Assembly: GCA_946894095.1 (NCBI GenBank)
Contig: OX335646.2
Coordinates: forward strand, 16,362,077 to 16,426,076
Reading direction: 5' to 3'
From: Incurvaria masculella
Lineage: Eukaryota; Arthropoda; Insecta; Lepidoptera; Incurvariidae
Length of the DNA stretch: 64,000 bases
Below, in pieces: positions 49,601 through 60,117 of the stretch. Every line of letters starts with the position of its first letter. The stretch's first letter is position 1. The position numbers and the translations under genes were made by a program. Under the pieces are notes generated by a model. The model worked only from the letters and a program-made list of their open reading frames with translations, was not told where the DNA came from and ran no database searches.

Positions 49601-50868
49601 TTATTAGTAAAATTATAGTCGGATAATTGTGATATAGTATATAATTCTCCGTCTTTTGACAAACGTGAATTTGTACTATCAGTCCGATAAGTATCTGAGG
49701 ATTGATAAATCGGCCATTAGTAAATTTGCGGCAGCGGGTCTCATAGTACGGGCGTTAGCACATTTCTTTACTTTTTGATATGGGTTTGCAATTGATGGGA
49801 GAAAATGATCATCGTCATTTACTTTTGAATAACGCTTTGTTCTGTTTGAAGACTGAACTACTAACGCACTGAAGATGAAGGAAGGAGAAGTGGCATGCGG
49901 TCGATATCGCGTCTCCACCGTATGGTCAAAGTGTCTATATAATTCAATGGGATTCCTGCGGCGCGTCGTATCCCACGCAGTTGAAACATCGCCACCGCGC
50001 GTGAATGTGCTCTAAAAATCCGTTCAAGACATTTCCCAGCCACACAAACGCTCCAATACGTCTGTGACTATGTTTACATGCGGCAAGTACGTTTAAGTCG
50101 GGTTGGTAGTTTTTGAAAATTGGAGACCACGGATCTTATAATTGGCGTGCTGGATGTCACATCTCCTTTCTTTTTATCTATGTTTCTACCCATAGCAATT
50201 TTCCTGCCAAAACCTCTTGGGTTGAATGCACTTGGAACTTGAAACAGTTCACCCGCAATTTATTTTCAGGAGCCCTGAAAAGGGCGAGACGCGGAGAAGA
50301 AATAAGTCGTACGTGTTTTCCACCTGCTTTCGCGTTACGTGACCTGCCGCGGTCTGCAATTGTCTGTCTATTTTATCAGATACGATGTGTACCTGATTTA
50401 TCTCGCTTCTCGTATCGTGTTTAGATGCTGCGCAAATCGGAATAGAAAGGGAATGATTAACATTTTGTATTTAGTCTTGGTTGTGCTTACTCCTTTTACT
50501 CGGACTGCTACTGCGGACAAGTATTTTATAATACTTCATTATTATGACATTCTAATATATAGTATGTTGTGAGTGGTGTGGTACATTGTGATACAGCTCA
50601 TCTTGTATTTCTTTCTCAAAAACAAAACTTAAATAGTGTTTAGTGGCTAGGCTAGAATTTGTTTAGTGTGCAAATTATTTACGGACAAACCGTGCTAGCA
50701 ATGAAATATGAAAATCTGTAAAACCTGAACTGTCATTCCAATTTAAATTGCAGTGAACTCACATAAGAAAGAGATATAGATAGAGCGGGTTCTTGTATCA
50801 CAGAGACTATTCCGAGGAATTTTTCCACGTGATGTTATTATACGAACTGGTGGCTCACTTATGTTTGT

Positions 50869-50922
50869 CCTGCTAAATTATGGAATGCGCTCTCTACTTT
50901 TCCTGACAGTTACAACATGCGG
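50869..50922 (+). pseudogene. Tiny jockey-like RT C-terminal scrap
   Basis: It encodes PAKLWNALSTFPDSYNM, matching [17 protein letters not shown] in the element at 13862-15263. It is directly followed by a SINE head. Confidence 0.6.
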
Positions 50923-50927
50923 TATTG

Positions 50928-51020
50928 AGCGGCTCGTAGATCAGGGGCGCGGGGTCTTGCTACTCTTGCCAGAGGTCATGGGTTCAATCTCCGTTCCGTT
51001 CATGAACCACGAATTTGATG
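50928..51020 (+). mobile_element. SINE type-1 head, truncated
   Basis: CGGCTCGTAGATCAGGGGCG and a B-box-like GGTTCAATCTCC, then GTTCATGAACCAC. The body is missing and a short TTAGG tract follows. Confidence 0.75.
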
Positions 51021-51027
51021 TGTTAGA

Positions 51028-51047
51028 ATAGGTTAGGTTAGGTTAGG
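51028..51047. repeat. Short TTAGG tract
   Basis: Three to four tandem TTAGG units, the insect telomere motif. It is too short to imply telomeric origin. Confidence 0.6.
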
Positions 51048-51049
51048 AA

Positions 51050-52400
51050 ATGTGGAAGTCCGCCGTATGGTCGCCCACGCTATAAACAACACGTAAGTGC
51101 GCGAAGGCGTACGTACTGTGAAGGGTTTCGTTCGGGAAGAACGTAACCGAAAATATTCTATATCTCAAAGAATATACGACATGTCTTATTCAAACGAAAA
51201 TTTCGTTAAAAGTTACGGAAATTTTCTTGAAAGTTATTTTTAAGTGGTACGATATTAATGTTTTCAGATTTTTCCACCACTTCGCTGTAAAATTGGACAG
51301 GAGCACACTTCAGAAGCGCGAATATTTTTTAAAATGTATTTAATTAACTTAAACAAAAAAATCAGTTGGCAACATCAATATATATTTTTAACAACCAACT
51401 TTACCCCACGCTCTACCCCCACGTTACAGGCTTGGTGTACCATCCCTACTTTTTTCCTAATTTTACTACACCATTGGATTGCGGTTGATGGACCTTCTTT
51501 GCAAATTTCATTTATAAAGTGCCAATATGAGTAAGGTTGTGACATGTAGATAGACGAACGAATAGTAGGAAATTAGAAGGATTCCGTTTTTTTTTCATTT
51601 TGCTACCCGAAAGAGCGGTTTAAAAATGATATCTATAAATTTTACAAAATTTTCGTAATTGTATTGCGTAATAGAATATATCGAATATAATAACGAATCG
51701 TATGGCTTGGGGGATATTGATTCCAATAATACCACTGCTGAATTGTATTCTATCCAATGTCATAAAAAAATGTTTTAATTTAATTATAATCTTTGTGATT
51801 GAAAAGGTTGGCTTCCTAACAGACGTGGCTATTTCAGAGCACTTATGTCTTTGGGTCTTTTCAGAAATTCAAGTCACAAATCAGAGAAAATCGTGAAACG
51901 ATACCTAACGTCTTCTACATATTTCAAAGGCAAATTAGCCGGTGAATTACTGAAACAGTCTGAGTTGACGGTTTCTTTCACAGGCTTCTTTTACATATTA
52001 TCTTCAACTTTAGATACGGAATCCTCGGCGCGCGAGACAACTCGCACTTGGCCGGTTAGAAACTTCTATTTTCATAGAAACCTACATTATTTAAGTCTTC
52101 GCTGCGAACAAACATCGGCTCGCATCTCTCAATTACTTTGTTTTGCTGGCTTCGTGCTTCAATTTAATTTTCTCAGGACTGGCCCACGCGATACCTCCTC
52201 GGTGCCGAAATAATGAGATCTTTCAATTCTCCCAAAGTAGGCGATACCCCTGCAAATTCTAACCCAGGTGGGCGGCTCGAAACTGTTTTGCCGTAAGTTA
52301 TAATTTACCAAAACAATTAAATACGAACGGGAACTGCAAACTCTACCCTCGAACTCAACTATCCTATCCGGGCACTCGAGCATTTTGGCCGCGGACCCTT
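51050..52400. other. Upstream intergenic DNA, no gene seen
   Basis: AT-rich with unrecognised short frames (51702, 51845), grading into the GC-rich island. Confidence 0.5.
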
Positions 52401-52700
52401 CCGCGTATTTACCACGATGTACCTAGATGCGCGCAGGGGAGCAGGGATAAGGGGGAGGGCGGGGCGCGGGGCGCGGGGGAGGAGACCCTCCATCCAGCTA
52501 CCCTCGCCCTCCCGGCGGCGGCGGCAGTAGCCCGACCGCCGCGCCAGCGAGCGCCGCGCCCGCTCGGCCGCGCTCGCCCCCCGCACCCCGCCGCCACCCC
52601 CAGCCGCCGCCGTGCACAACTTTCTCCCGCCTCCAGCGCGAGATGACGGCCGCCTCCGCGCCTCCGGGATCAATCTTTGCAGCTGCTTTCTGCGGTTAAT
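52400..52700 (+). promoter_or_regulatory. GC-rich island, possible promoter or 5' UTR
   Basis: This is a stretch rich in G, C and CpG (GGGGCGCGGGGCGCGGGGG near 52460, CCGCCGCCGCC repeats to 52620) in AT-rich surroundings, about 200-500 bp before the start codon at 52890. Promoter function is inferred from position and composition only. An opposite-strand frame (52359-52733) is low-complexity. Confidence 0.45.
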
Positions 52701-52889
52701 TCTAGTCAATGTTGTATCCATAACTACTTTCATAATGTCTAAATCTCGGGTCTAAACGTTACAAAAATGTAGATTACTAATGTAATAACTTTTCGTAGTT
52801 TTTATAAAATACGTGCCCCAACAACTCTAGTTGACCAGCAGTAGTAGGTACCGGTACGCGCTAGCATCCATCTCCGCGGCGACGGCAAC

Positions 52890-53463
52890 ATGTTCAAGAG
52901 CTGCTGCCCCTGTCCCGGCAAGAAGATGAGCAAGAGCAAATCGAAGTGCGAGGATCTCGACAGCGTGACGACCGCCGACGTCGACGCGGCGGACGCGAAG
53001 CCCGCCGACTCGCTCCCGGCGAAGGATCCCCCCGCGGACCCTCGCAAGTCCGGGGACTCGGCCCGCCGGGCGAGCGAGGACGAGACGAAGATGCTCAAAG
53101 AGCTGGCCAAGCTGGAGGAGGACCTGTCGCGGACCAACGTGAGCGTGCGGGCGAGCGTGTGCGGCGGGCGGCGCCGCTCGAACGGCATCCTCAAGTCGAC
53201 GACGAGCTACGGCGACGGCGAAGAGGGCAAGCGGCCGTCGCTGGTGTCGTCGCTCAAGCGCGACTCGTGCGACTCGGACGACGAGGTGTTCGCGCCGCCG
53301 TCGGAGGGCGAGGGGCCGCGCGAGCCGCCGGCGACGCCGGTGGGCCGCGACGAGCTGGCGCTGCGGCGGCACCGCTTCTTCTCGGACCTGGTGAGCGCGG
53401 CGCGCGCCGCCGTCGAGCACCGCGTGCGCTTCGACCCGCTCGGACCTCACGTCGAGGACAGCG
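52890..53463 (+). CDS. First coding exon of an unrecognised gene with PP1-docking-like motifs
   Basis: ATG at 52890 has A at -3 (CAACATGT). The frame gives 191 codons plus one base before the donor GTGAGA at 53464, and later exons are not visible in the window. Beyond the donor the frame loses its GC-rich codon use. Visible features: MFKSCCPCPGKK with three Cys near the N-terminus (possible palmitoylation); a Lys/Ser-rich patch; a charged, possibly helical stretch at about 62-80 (ETKMLKELAKLEEDLS); basic RRRSNGILKST with GILK at 99-102; acidic SDSDDEVF-like residues near 128-134; HRFFSDLVSAARAAVEHRVRF with RVRF at 178-181. GILK fits the SILK class and RVRF the RVxF class of protein phosphatase 1 docking motifs. 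Codon use and an open frame in a GC island support it as coding. I cannot name the family. Confidence 0.72.
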
Positions 53464-53616
53464 GTGAGACTACATTCAAGTCGGGATGTGTTCTATACTT
53501 ACATGCTTCTGTGGTCTTCCAAATACAAAAGACTGAGTACCGCGCTAGGGGCTCCAGTTGTGCGTTTATTTTCCAGAGAGTACTTAACTCATAAATATCA
53601 AATGTATTCTCTTTTC

Positions 53617-53943
53617 AGCCTCGGTAGCTCAGTGGTGCGACGCCTTGCGATTCGATTAACTGGGCGAAGCACCTCTGAGCGTGGTTGGGTTGGGTGGCAA
53701 TTTTCATGAGGCTGGCCGTTACTTACTGGGTGTTAGGGTAATCCCGTCCGGTTTGGTACCATCGCGTTCAATGAACGATGGTCGAAGCGGCAATGAAAAT
53801 TGCCCGTGTTTTCCATCCAGTTCAATGTAGCTGAGCAATATAAGGAAGGTCCTGGCACGGCACATAGTTCCCATGTGGTGTATTAGGCTAATGTCTGACA
53901 GTCAGTTTGGTGTTAGCCATCCATGTCACTTACATAAAAAAAA
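53617..53943 (+). mobile_element. SINE copy, full length, type-2 head
   Basis: The head CCTCGGTAGCTCAGTGGTGC has a good A-box (TAGCTCAGTGG) and a B-box-like GATTCGATT. The linker CTGAGCGTGGTTGGGTTGGG is followed by the shared body GGTACCATCGCGTTCAATGA and CATCCAGTTCAATGTAGCTG, and the tail CCATGTCACTTACATAAAAA. The head differs from type 1, while body and tail are the same family. Confidence 0.86.
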
Positions 53944-54119
53944 AAATATTCCCACATCGCAAGATTTTCGCTTCCACGACAAAATATTGATAAAAATCCT
54001 TCTAAATAAACACATTTCTCGTTATTCCTTTTCAGTGGGCAGCATTATAAGAAATTGGCTTGATATTTAGTATCTAATATCAAATCACATATAAATCCGT
54101 ATGGTTTGACCCAAGATAT

Positions 54120-54285
54120 ATTTTTTTAATACACAAAAATACTGACAGCCACACACGGCGATTAGTTGCCCGGTATTAGATACCAAATCCATTTCAAGAA
54201 AATTTAACAGTGGTTTTCAAATGATTAAAGGGATTCATTCAAATGATGATTAAATTTTCTGATGCTTACGAGCCCACCTTTAATT
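54120..54285 (+). repeat. Dispersed repeat containing ACAGTGGTTTT
   Basis: GGTATTAGATACCAAAT, AACAGTGGTTTTCAAAT and TTTTCTGATGCTTACGAGCC are diverged relatives of 28040-28180. Confidence 0.55.
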
Positions 54286-54527
54286 TCCTCTGCTAAATTA
54301 ACGTATAGTTGAGAGCCACCTAGCGTGGTGCTCGTGCGACCTGCATGGCGCCAACAGCTGTTCTCTCTTATCCCAATCAATGTACACATTTGGCTCCGGT
54401 CCAAGCAACGAGAGGTAGATCCACTCGCCTGCAGAGCGCTTCCATTCATCGCTGCGGGATGACAATTCATTTATTACTGGGCCAGCTTCCGACTCTATTT
54501 TACAGCGATTCACAGCTCTGAGCCCGT

Positions 54528-54841
54528 AGTCCCAGCTGTCACCTAAATTGACGTTTACGGCAAACCGATCGAATGTCGTTTTCAAATGTATGGCGCGTTA
54601 AGCGAACTAAGATTTGCGAGTCCGAGTTTGATTTGACAGCTTACTCAACATTGCCGTAAATACGTCGACGTTGCCGTTTACGCCGACTTCGCGTTTTCAT
54701 ACAAATCGGAAGTCCGAGTTTGACTTTGACAGCTTGAAGAAGTAAAACTACAGAATATCTAGTAAAAACTGGTATGGAGTTTGACATTTTTACGGAACTT
54801 CGAAGTTCCGTAATCGCCAGTTTAAGTGACAACTGGGACTA
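54528..54841. mobile_element. Foldback MITE, TAGTCCCAG subfamily
   Basis: The left end TAGTCCCAGCTGTCACCTAA and the right end TTAAGTGACAACTGGGACTA are inverted with two differences. The interior (CGTCGACGTTGCCGTTTACG, AAGTCCGAGTTTGACTTTGA) is shared with 29440 and 61887. Confidence 0.8.
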
Positions 54842-54999
54842 GCAGCTCAGCATGCGTTCCAACAAAGGCACAACGTTAGCGTGCGCTTGAATGGAATATA
54901 TTAAATTATTTGTTAGGGTTGTGGGACTGCCCCTTTGCTCTGTACCCGGCAGGCGAGGTGAGGCGAGGTGCTTGCGAGCAGGTTGGACGTTGGGTGACG

Positions 55000-55630
55000 A
55001 GAGAACATCGAGTAAGAAAGAACGGCAGTGGCGACCAAAACTCATCCGTAAATGCGCAGCGTAGCGTATTGTTGGCGGGCGATGTCTTGCCGGCCTATGG
55101 GCTTTGCTCGAGGACCGAACCAATGCGTCGGAAAGGATGGCCTACCCTAGCCTGGATCCAGACGACACTCGACGCTTCTCGGTGCGGGGGGTTGGTTTGG
55201 TTGGAAGCTCGTGATCGGAAAATTACTTGAAATGGCACGGGTTTTCCGTAAATTCTTACTAAGCTCGACTAACATTACAAAAAACCAATATTTGATCTGG
55301 CCTACAAATTCACACTCTACCTCCACACAGGAAAAGCATTACAATCTTCTTAATCTTCTTCGAAGGCTTCACATCAGACTGGTGGATTGGAAATCACGCT
55401 TGAGTTTCACGTATTTCGCCCATTACGATCCGTCTACTGCAAGGAGAACAACACAGATTAGAAAAAAACTGACAACTGTCACAGAGCCCGTAGGCCTGGC
55501 AACCCGCAACTCAGTCGTCATTTTATCGGTTGTGCTAAACGAAAAATATATTATCACTAAAACTTGGGTACACTGCCGCAAAGTATGAGTTTCGGTCGCC
55601 GGTCCCGTGCTTTTTCACTCGTTGCCCGAG
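55000..55630. repeat. Element with inverted ends containing GGCAGTGGCGACC
   Basis: AACGGCAGTGGCGACCAAAA with CTCATCC near 55020 and ATGAGTTTCGGTCGCCGGTC near 55587 are inverted relatives about 570 bp apart. A similar pair occurs at about 60625 and 61165. A 125-codon frame inside (55211-55588) has no known domain. Confidence 0.45.
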
Positions 55631-56069
55631 AAGGACAATGCCGTATAAACCATGCCTACAACAATGCTGCATCACTACCACCACCACCGTCCATAACATT
55701 CTACATACGAGACTCTTACAATGTCTCTCTTCGTATGCAAAATTCGTCTCATACCACGCGAAAGATGCGGAAATTTATTTTCCGCTTGGATTTTACGTGC
55801 AAGGAATGTTGCGGGGTTGTTTTCATTGTATGTTCTCATCAAACTAAGAGTCTTACGTGGTATTTGCCCGTGCGGTTTATATTGTGTTCCTGAGAGATTA
55901 TCTAAATTCCTTCGGTCGGTTTTAGCGAACGGTTTGATTGCTGAATTCCGACAAATATCGCAATATATCATGATTTTTCCACGTTTCCAATATAATTTTA
56001 TCGCTTTGAGAATTGTCTGTAAACTATGTTTCCCATACAAACGTGGCGCTTGAAATCATTTGAAAATAA

Positions 56070-56436
56070 CTTGTTTTATGGAACCTGACATGGATTACTA
56101 ATACCAAACAACTACCGTCATATTAGCCTAATAAACCACATTCGCGAAGAAATTAGGTGCCATGCCTGGATGAACTGGATGTAAAACGGACAATTTTTCA
56201 TTGCCGCTTTAGCCATAGTTTCATCCAATGCGGTGGTGCGAACCCGGACAGGCTTAGCCATACCACCTTTTTGGGCAGTTTTACATTGGGTCCAAACCAT
56301 GGCACAGCTCGTATTCGTAACGAAATGCACATATCCAACTCAGAAAGAGAAAGAAAGTGGTGCCTGACCGGGGCAAGGATTTTAACCCAAAACCTTTCGC
56401 ATGAAGTCCTCTAGCCCCTACATCACGAGCTGCACA
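56070..56436 (-). mobile_element. SINE copy, type-1 head, near full length
   Basis: Minus strand: the head GCTCGTGATGTAGGGGCTAG is degraded, then CATTTCGTTACGAATACGAG, body GCACCACCGCATTGGATGAA, and tail CATGTCAGGTTCCATAAAA near 56075. Confidence 0.78.
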
Positions 56437-56534
56437 CTAAGCCCAATTTAATTATTAGTATATATAACATAGATCAGTAAATATCTGGACGTTTTCTTTT
56501 TCAAACAAAAACCTCGCAACCATCGATGGTCGCA

Positions 56535-56620
56535 ATAAAAAAATCGTGACAGTGGTTTTAAAATTATTAGTAAACTACGTGTGTATGAGAGCTTATTTTT
56601 CTTATACGGGCCCACTTAAA
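56535..56620 (+). repeat. Dispersed repeat containing ACAGTGGTTTT
   Basis: GACAGTGGTTTTAAAATTAT, then TAGTAAACTAC and ACGGGCCCACTTAA, a short relative of 28040-28180. Confidence 0.5.
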
Positions 56621-57249
56621 GAGAAAACTCTGTAGATAGAGGAGAATGTTGCTATTAATTGATATTTCAACCACAACGTTATAAAACAACCCCGTCTAGA
56701 CCAACGCTAAACTAACAGACCTTTTACTTCGAGATAACACTTTCTACACAATAAATTGCTTACGCGTAGAGTGGTGGTTGCGGGCAGTGGCGAGATTGCG
56801 AACCCCAGCAGGGTACGCGCTACTGCTCGTACGGTTAATTCCGTCGAGACAGGGCAAATGTAATTTTAGTGAGCGCACGTTTACTCACAGAGAACGCTTC
56901 GGGCTGGCGAGACGTATCGAAAAGAATAAGTAGGTAATCTCGTTCCGAGAATGTACAGGTTCAAGATGAAACGATTTCGCGTTGAAAAGGGGCGCAGTTA
57001 TTTTTATTTTGCTCCCCTTGTATGGTTAATGTTATTTTTAAGAGACGGCTGTTTATTCCATAGATGTCGTAGGTCCGTAGATCCGTAGGTAAAAGTTATC
57101 GTAATAATGAAATGATAGGATTTGCTTGCTGAATTATGTGTATATTACATTATAATTAATTCTAGTATGGCGCAAGTGATATACTATGCTTTCAAAAAAG
57201 TCTGACTTCCGAAATAGTCTACATGGTGCTATAAAACTGCCTAAGTACA

Positions 57250-57350
57250 AACCGGCATGGTATTCGCAGCCCCTGTGAAAGTTCGAAAGTCCTGGGGGTT
57301 AGTCGGGCACCTCTGTAATGGCATTGCGTACGGAATATTTAAAAAAAAAA
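57250..57350 (+). mobile_element. Jockey-like LINE 3' end
   Basis: GGCATGGTATTCGCAGCCCC then GAAAGTTCGAAAG and TCGGGCACCTCTGTAATGGC, ending in a ten-base A-run. It matches the 3' end of the element at 13862-15263 at the nucleotide level. Confidence 0.75.
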
Positions 57351-57947
57351 GTCCATTTCCCGCTGTATTCTCCGAAATTGTATGTGTTCAACTCGATTGA
57401 CTAGTCATTTTAAATGTAACGAGCTCATTTTGTGCAAATCCATCAAATGGAGTATCTAATTACTTGTAAATTAAAGGCCGCATTATTTGTAAGTACTTAA
57501 AATACAAAAGGTGCGCCTCGGCGAATAATTTAATATCAATTCAGTTTACACCCAATACATTTGCGCGTGGATACATGTTGCAGCAAAGCCGTTATATTAC
57601 AATCTCGCTGTGCTTGTAAAATTACAATTTCTCGGTTTTTTTGTCCCGTATTCTTGGAATGTGAAGATGTAAGTCCAACCCAACCTAACCGTAATTATGC
57701 AATATCTCTACACCGTGATATTGTTAGAAATAAAAACGTTTGTTATGTAAGTTAAACCTAACCTATTCGTACTATGTCGAGTGAAATCACAATATGATAT
57801 AGTCCGTGATGTTGTTAGAAATGGAGATGTGTCTTACAATATGGAAATGTAAGCATGACCGTACCTATCCGTGTCCAGATTATCACTTACAGAAGTTCTT
57901 GATCTCTTTAGAAATGGAAACTTTTCCATAAACCTAACCTTTCCATA

Positions 57948-58356
57948 GATTAAAGAGGAAGGTATAGATAACTACAGCTAGAAAACTCGCCTATTTTCGT
58001 TGGTACTATGACATTTCTAACCAGCGCCATCCCCCGTCACTGCCAGAACTAGTTCAGTCAGTCAGCGCTGGACATACGCCTCTCCAATTTTCCTCTAGTC
58101 CTCCCGGCCCTCAGCGGTACAGTTACAGTGTCATTAAACTAAGCTTGATTCAAAATTGTATCTATGTAAGCGTGGTGAAAACGTTACATTTGAAGTAAAT
58201 ATTAAGTAATGTCATTGTAAATTAAAACTAACATTGATACTCATTGGTTTATATTTAATGTATTCCGAAATGTGAATTGCAACGCCACCTGTGGACTTTT
58301 ATTATCCCTATTCAACACTGGTATGACGTTAGCAATATATCCCTTCCTCTTTAATC
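57948..58356. mobile_element. MITE with GATTAAAGAGGAAGG terminal repeats
   Basis: GATTAAAGAGGAAGGTATA at 57948 and TATCCCTTCCTCTTTAATC at 58338-58356 are inverted with one mismatch. The interior matches 20512-20795 in reverse (for example GAATTGCAACGCCACCTGTG). Confidence 0.78.
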
Positions 58357-58367
58357 CATGACCTTAT

Positions 58368-59165
58368 TTTTTATTTTTTATTTATTTATTTATATCCATA
58401 ATCATACACAATACAGTATTCACATTTAACTATATCTAAGTGGATTAATACCATTCCGATAGACCGTGGCCCGTGGTGAAATGGTTTGCTAGGAATAAAC
58501 AATTTTGATTAAGTTAAGATGGCGTCTTCTGTATATTATGTATGAAATAAGTAATACATAAATAAAATATTCCATTATAATATTAGATAAAGAGTAAACT
58601 AAGTAACATTAAATAAGTATTTTTATAGTGTAAGTCGAGGTGTTAGTGTAATTATGTGTTTTTATTGTAATATAAAAGTAAGGACTTGTTCACACTCTTT
58701 TCTCCCTGCATCAATTAGCCAGCAATGGAGAATTTTTTTCCTCGTGTGAGGTTTTTTTTTGCCTAAATATGGGATGGATTTTATAATATGGTTGTATATT
58801 TTAGGTGCCAAGAAGGAATATAATCTTTGTGCAAATCGTGTGGATGTGGAAGGAAGTGCGAGCAAGTTTTTTTGTCGAGTCGCATAAGAGTCGTTGTTGC
58901 AAAGATTGTTTGCTATTGTACTGTCTTCAATCTCATTCATTTGGTTTAGAGTGATCATTTTTATGTATGTTTGTCGCACGTCAAGCAAGTGAAACGATAT
59001 AGAAAATTTACAAAAATACGTTGCTGCTCTAGTGAGATTATAATATCGGAGTTTTGACAATATTCCTGCGAAATACTCTCAATAATTCGTAAACCTTTCA
59101 AGTTCGACGATGTTGGCATACGGGCTCTTCGATCAGAAGCCGGGACAGGTGTGACGTCACTCATA
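58368..59165 (-). pseudogene. LINE 3' fragment with C-terminal RT-adjacent frame and (TAAA)n tail
   Basis: Minus strand: the frame 58662-59060 includes YATRQKNLLALPSTSTRFAQ, RLYSFLAPKIYNHIIKSIP and KKILHCWLIDAGRKECEQVL, which resembles the C-terminus of insect jockey/CR1-type polyproteins. Downstream (lower coordinates) comes an AT-rich 3' UTR that ends in (TAAA)n at 58370-58400. The frame upstream is broken near 59060. Clade assignment is tentative. Confidence 0.6.
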
Positions 59166-59304
59166 TCCCAGAGGGCGCTCGTTCATCTGCGTCGAGCGAT
59201 ATTTCAGTAGGCCTGTCACGGGAGGGGCTGCACTCGCTGCTATACGAGCAGCAGAGCAAAGCTGACGAGGGAGACCTAGATGGCATATCTGCTTCCTTTT
59301 TATA

Positions 59305-59580
59305 AGGGTTCCTTACCCAAAGGGTGCCAACGGAACCTTGTTACTAAGCTTCCGCTGTCCGTCCGTCCGTCTGTCACAGGGCAGTATCTCAGTAACCGTA
59401 ACAGATAGACAGCTACAATTTTTACAGAGTATGTATTTATTTAGTCACTATTACAAATTTAAACATTATTAAAATTAAAGGGGTTTTCGAAAACCCCTTT
59501 AATTTTAAAAAACCTGATTTTCTTTTACGATGGTACGGAACCCTTCGCGTGCGAGTCCGACTCGTACTTGGCCGGTTTTT
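59305..59580 (+). mobile_element. CCGT-family interspersed repeat
   Basis: AGGGTTCCTTACCCAAAGGG through CCGTCCGTCCGTC to CTCGTACTTGGCCGG. Flanks CTTTTTAT and TTTTTATCTATG suggest a TTTTTAT target duplication. It interrupts a sequence otherwise matching the motif near 48190. Confidence 0.82.
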
Positions 59581-59589
59581 ATCTATGAG

Positions 59590-59645
59590 GGAGACGTAAA
59601 GGCTACGTCTCCATCGAAGGGCCCAAGAACGTTAAACGTTCTTGG
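59590..59645. repeat. Two adjacent perfect hairpins
   Basis: GGAGACGTA/TACGTCTCC (9-bp arms, 5-base loop, 59590-59612) and CCAAGAACGTT/AACGTTCTTGG (11-bp arms, one central A, 59623-59645) lie 10 bases apart. Confidence 0.85.
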
Positions 59646-59901
59646 AAGAGACCTTTGGAGTGGGCGTCGCGAGTTTTAGGGGAGGAACGCGCGGGCTGAT
59701 CTTGTTTACGTGTTTACTTATAAAGGTTCTACAATATCAGGGGAATGAAAATATTGTATTGCACAGTCGTAGACACTACGGGGGGTCACGTCTCTTTTCG
59801 TTGTAGGTCAACGAGGCGTTGACCCTGTAATCCCGGTGCCATTACGAAGAGGTCCGCGTGTCCTTTTCTGTGGCAATGTTGGATACACATTTTTCTTTCA
59901 T

Positions 59902-60117
59902 AATTTTTTATGTAACTAGACGTGTTAGGCTAATACCACACCCACCTTCATATTAGCCCTAAACACCGCATTCCCGAATAAATTCGGTGCCATGCCAGAA
60001 CATTGCCTCTATATTTATGTCGTCCGAAGCGAAATTTAATGTCGTCCGTGTTTTCCATCCTGTTCAATATCATGACATTACTTGTGGTGTTAGGCATCCT
60101 TGTCCAGTAACATAAAG
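59902..60117. mobile_element. Two SINE 3' ends fused tail-outward
   Basis: 59902-60020 is the body and tail in minus orientation, and 60023-60117 the body (TTTTCCATCCTGTTCAATAT) and tail (TTGTCCAGTAACATAAA) in plus orientation. Together they form an imperfect palindrome. Confidence 0.72.

Larger units (their letters stand above)
48263..50190. repeat. 1.9 kb inverted repeat (foldback-like)
   Basis: Arms 48263-48600 and 49865-50190 are inverted copies at roughly 80 percent by eye; 48263-48297 and 50156-50190 match perfectly over 35 bp. Diverged third and fourth pieces lie at about 49310-49440 and 49728-49755. The spacer holds a SINE (48797-49035) and a LINE tail (49518-49600). No conserved frame was seen in the arms. 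Confidence 0.75.

Noticed and set aside
52359..53450. Minus-strand frames opposite the 52890 exon and GC island
   Set aside because: They are Arg/Ala/Pro-rich low-complexity translations typical of GC-rich antisense. The plus frame has a better start, motifs and a donor.
53617..53690. Possible tRNA gene
   Set aside because: A- and B-box-like motifs are present, but no cloverleaf is evident and a SINE body and A-rich tail follow. The same head recurs at 1554.
55211..55588. 125-codon frame
   Set aside because: No recognisable domain; it lies within a repeat-like region with inverted ends.
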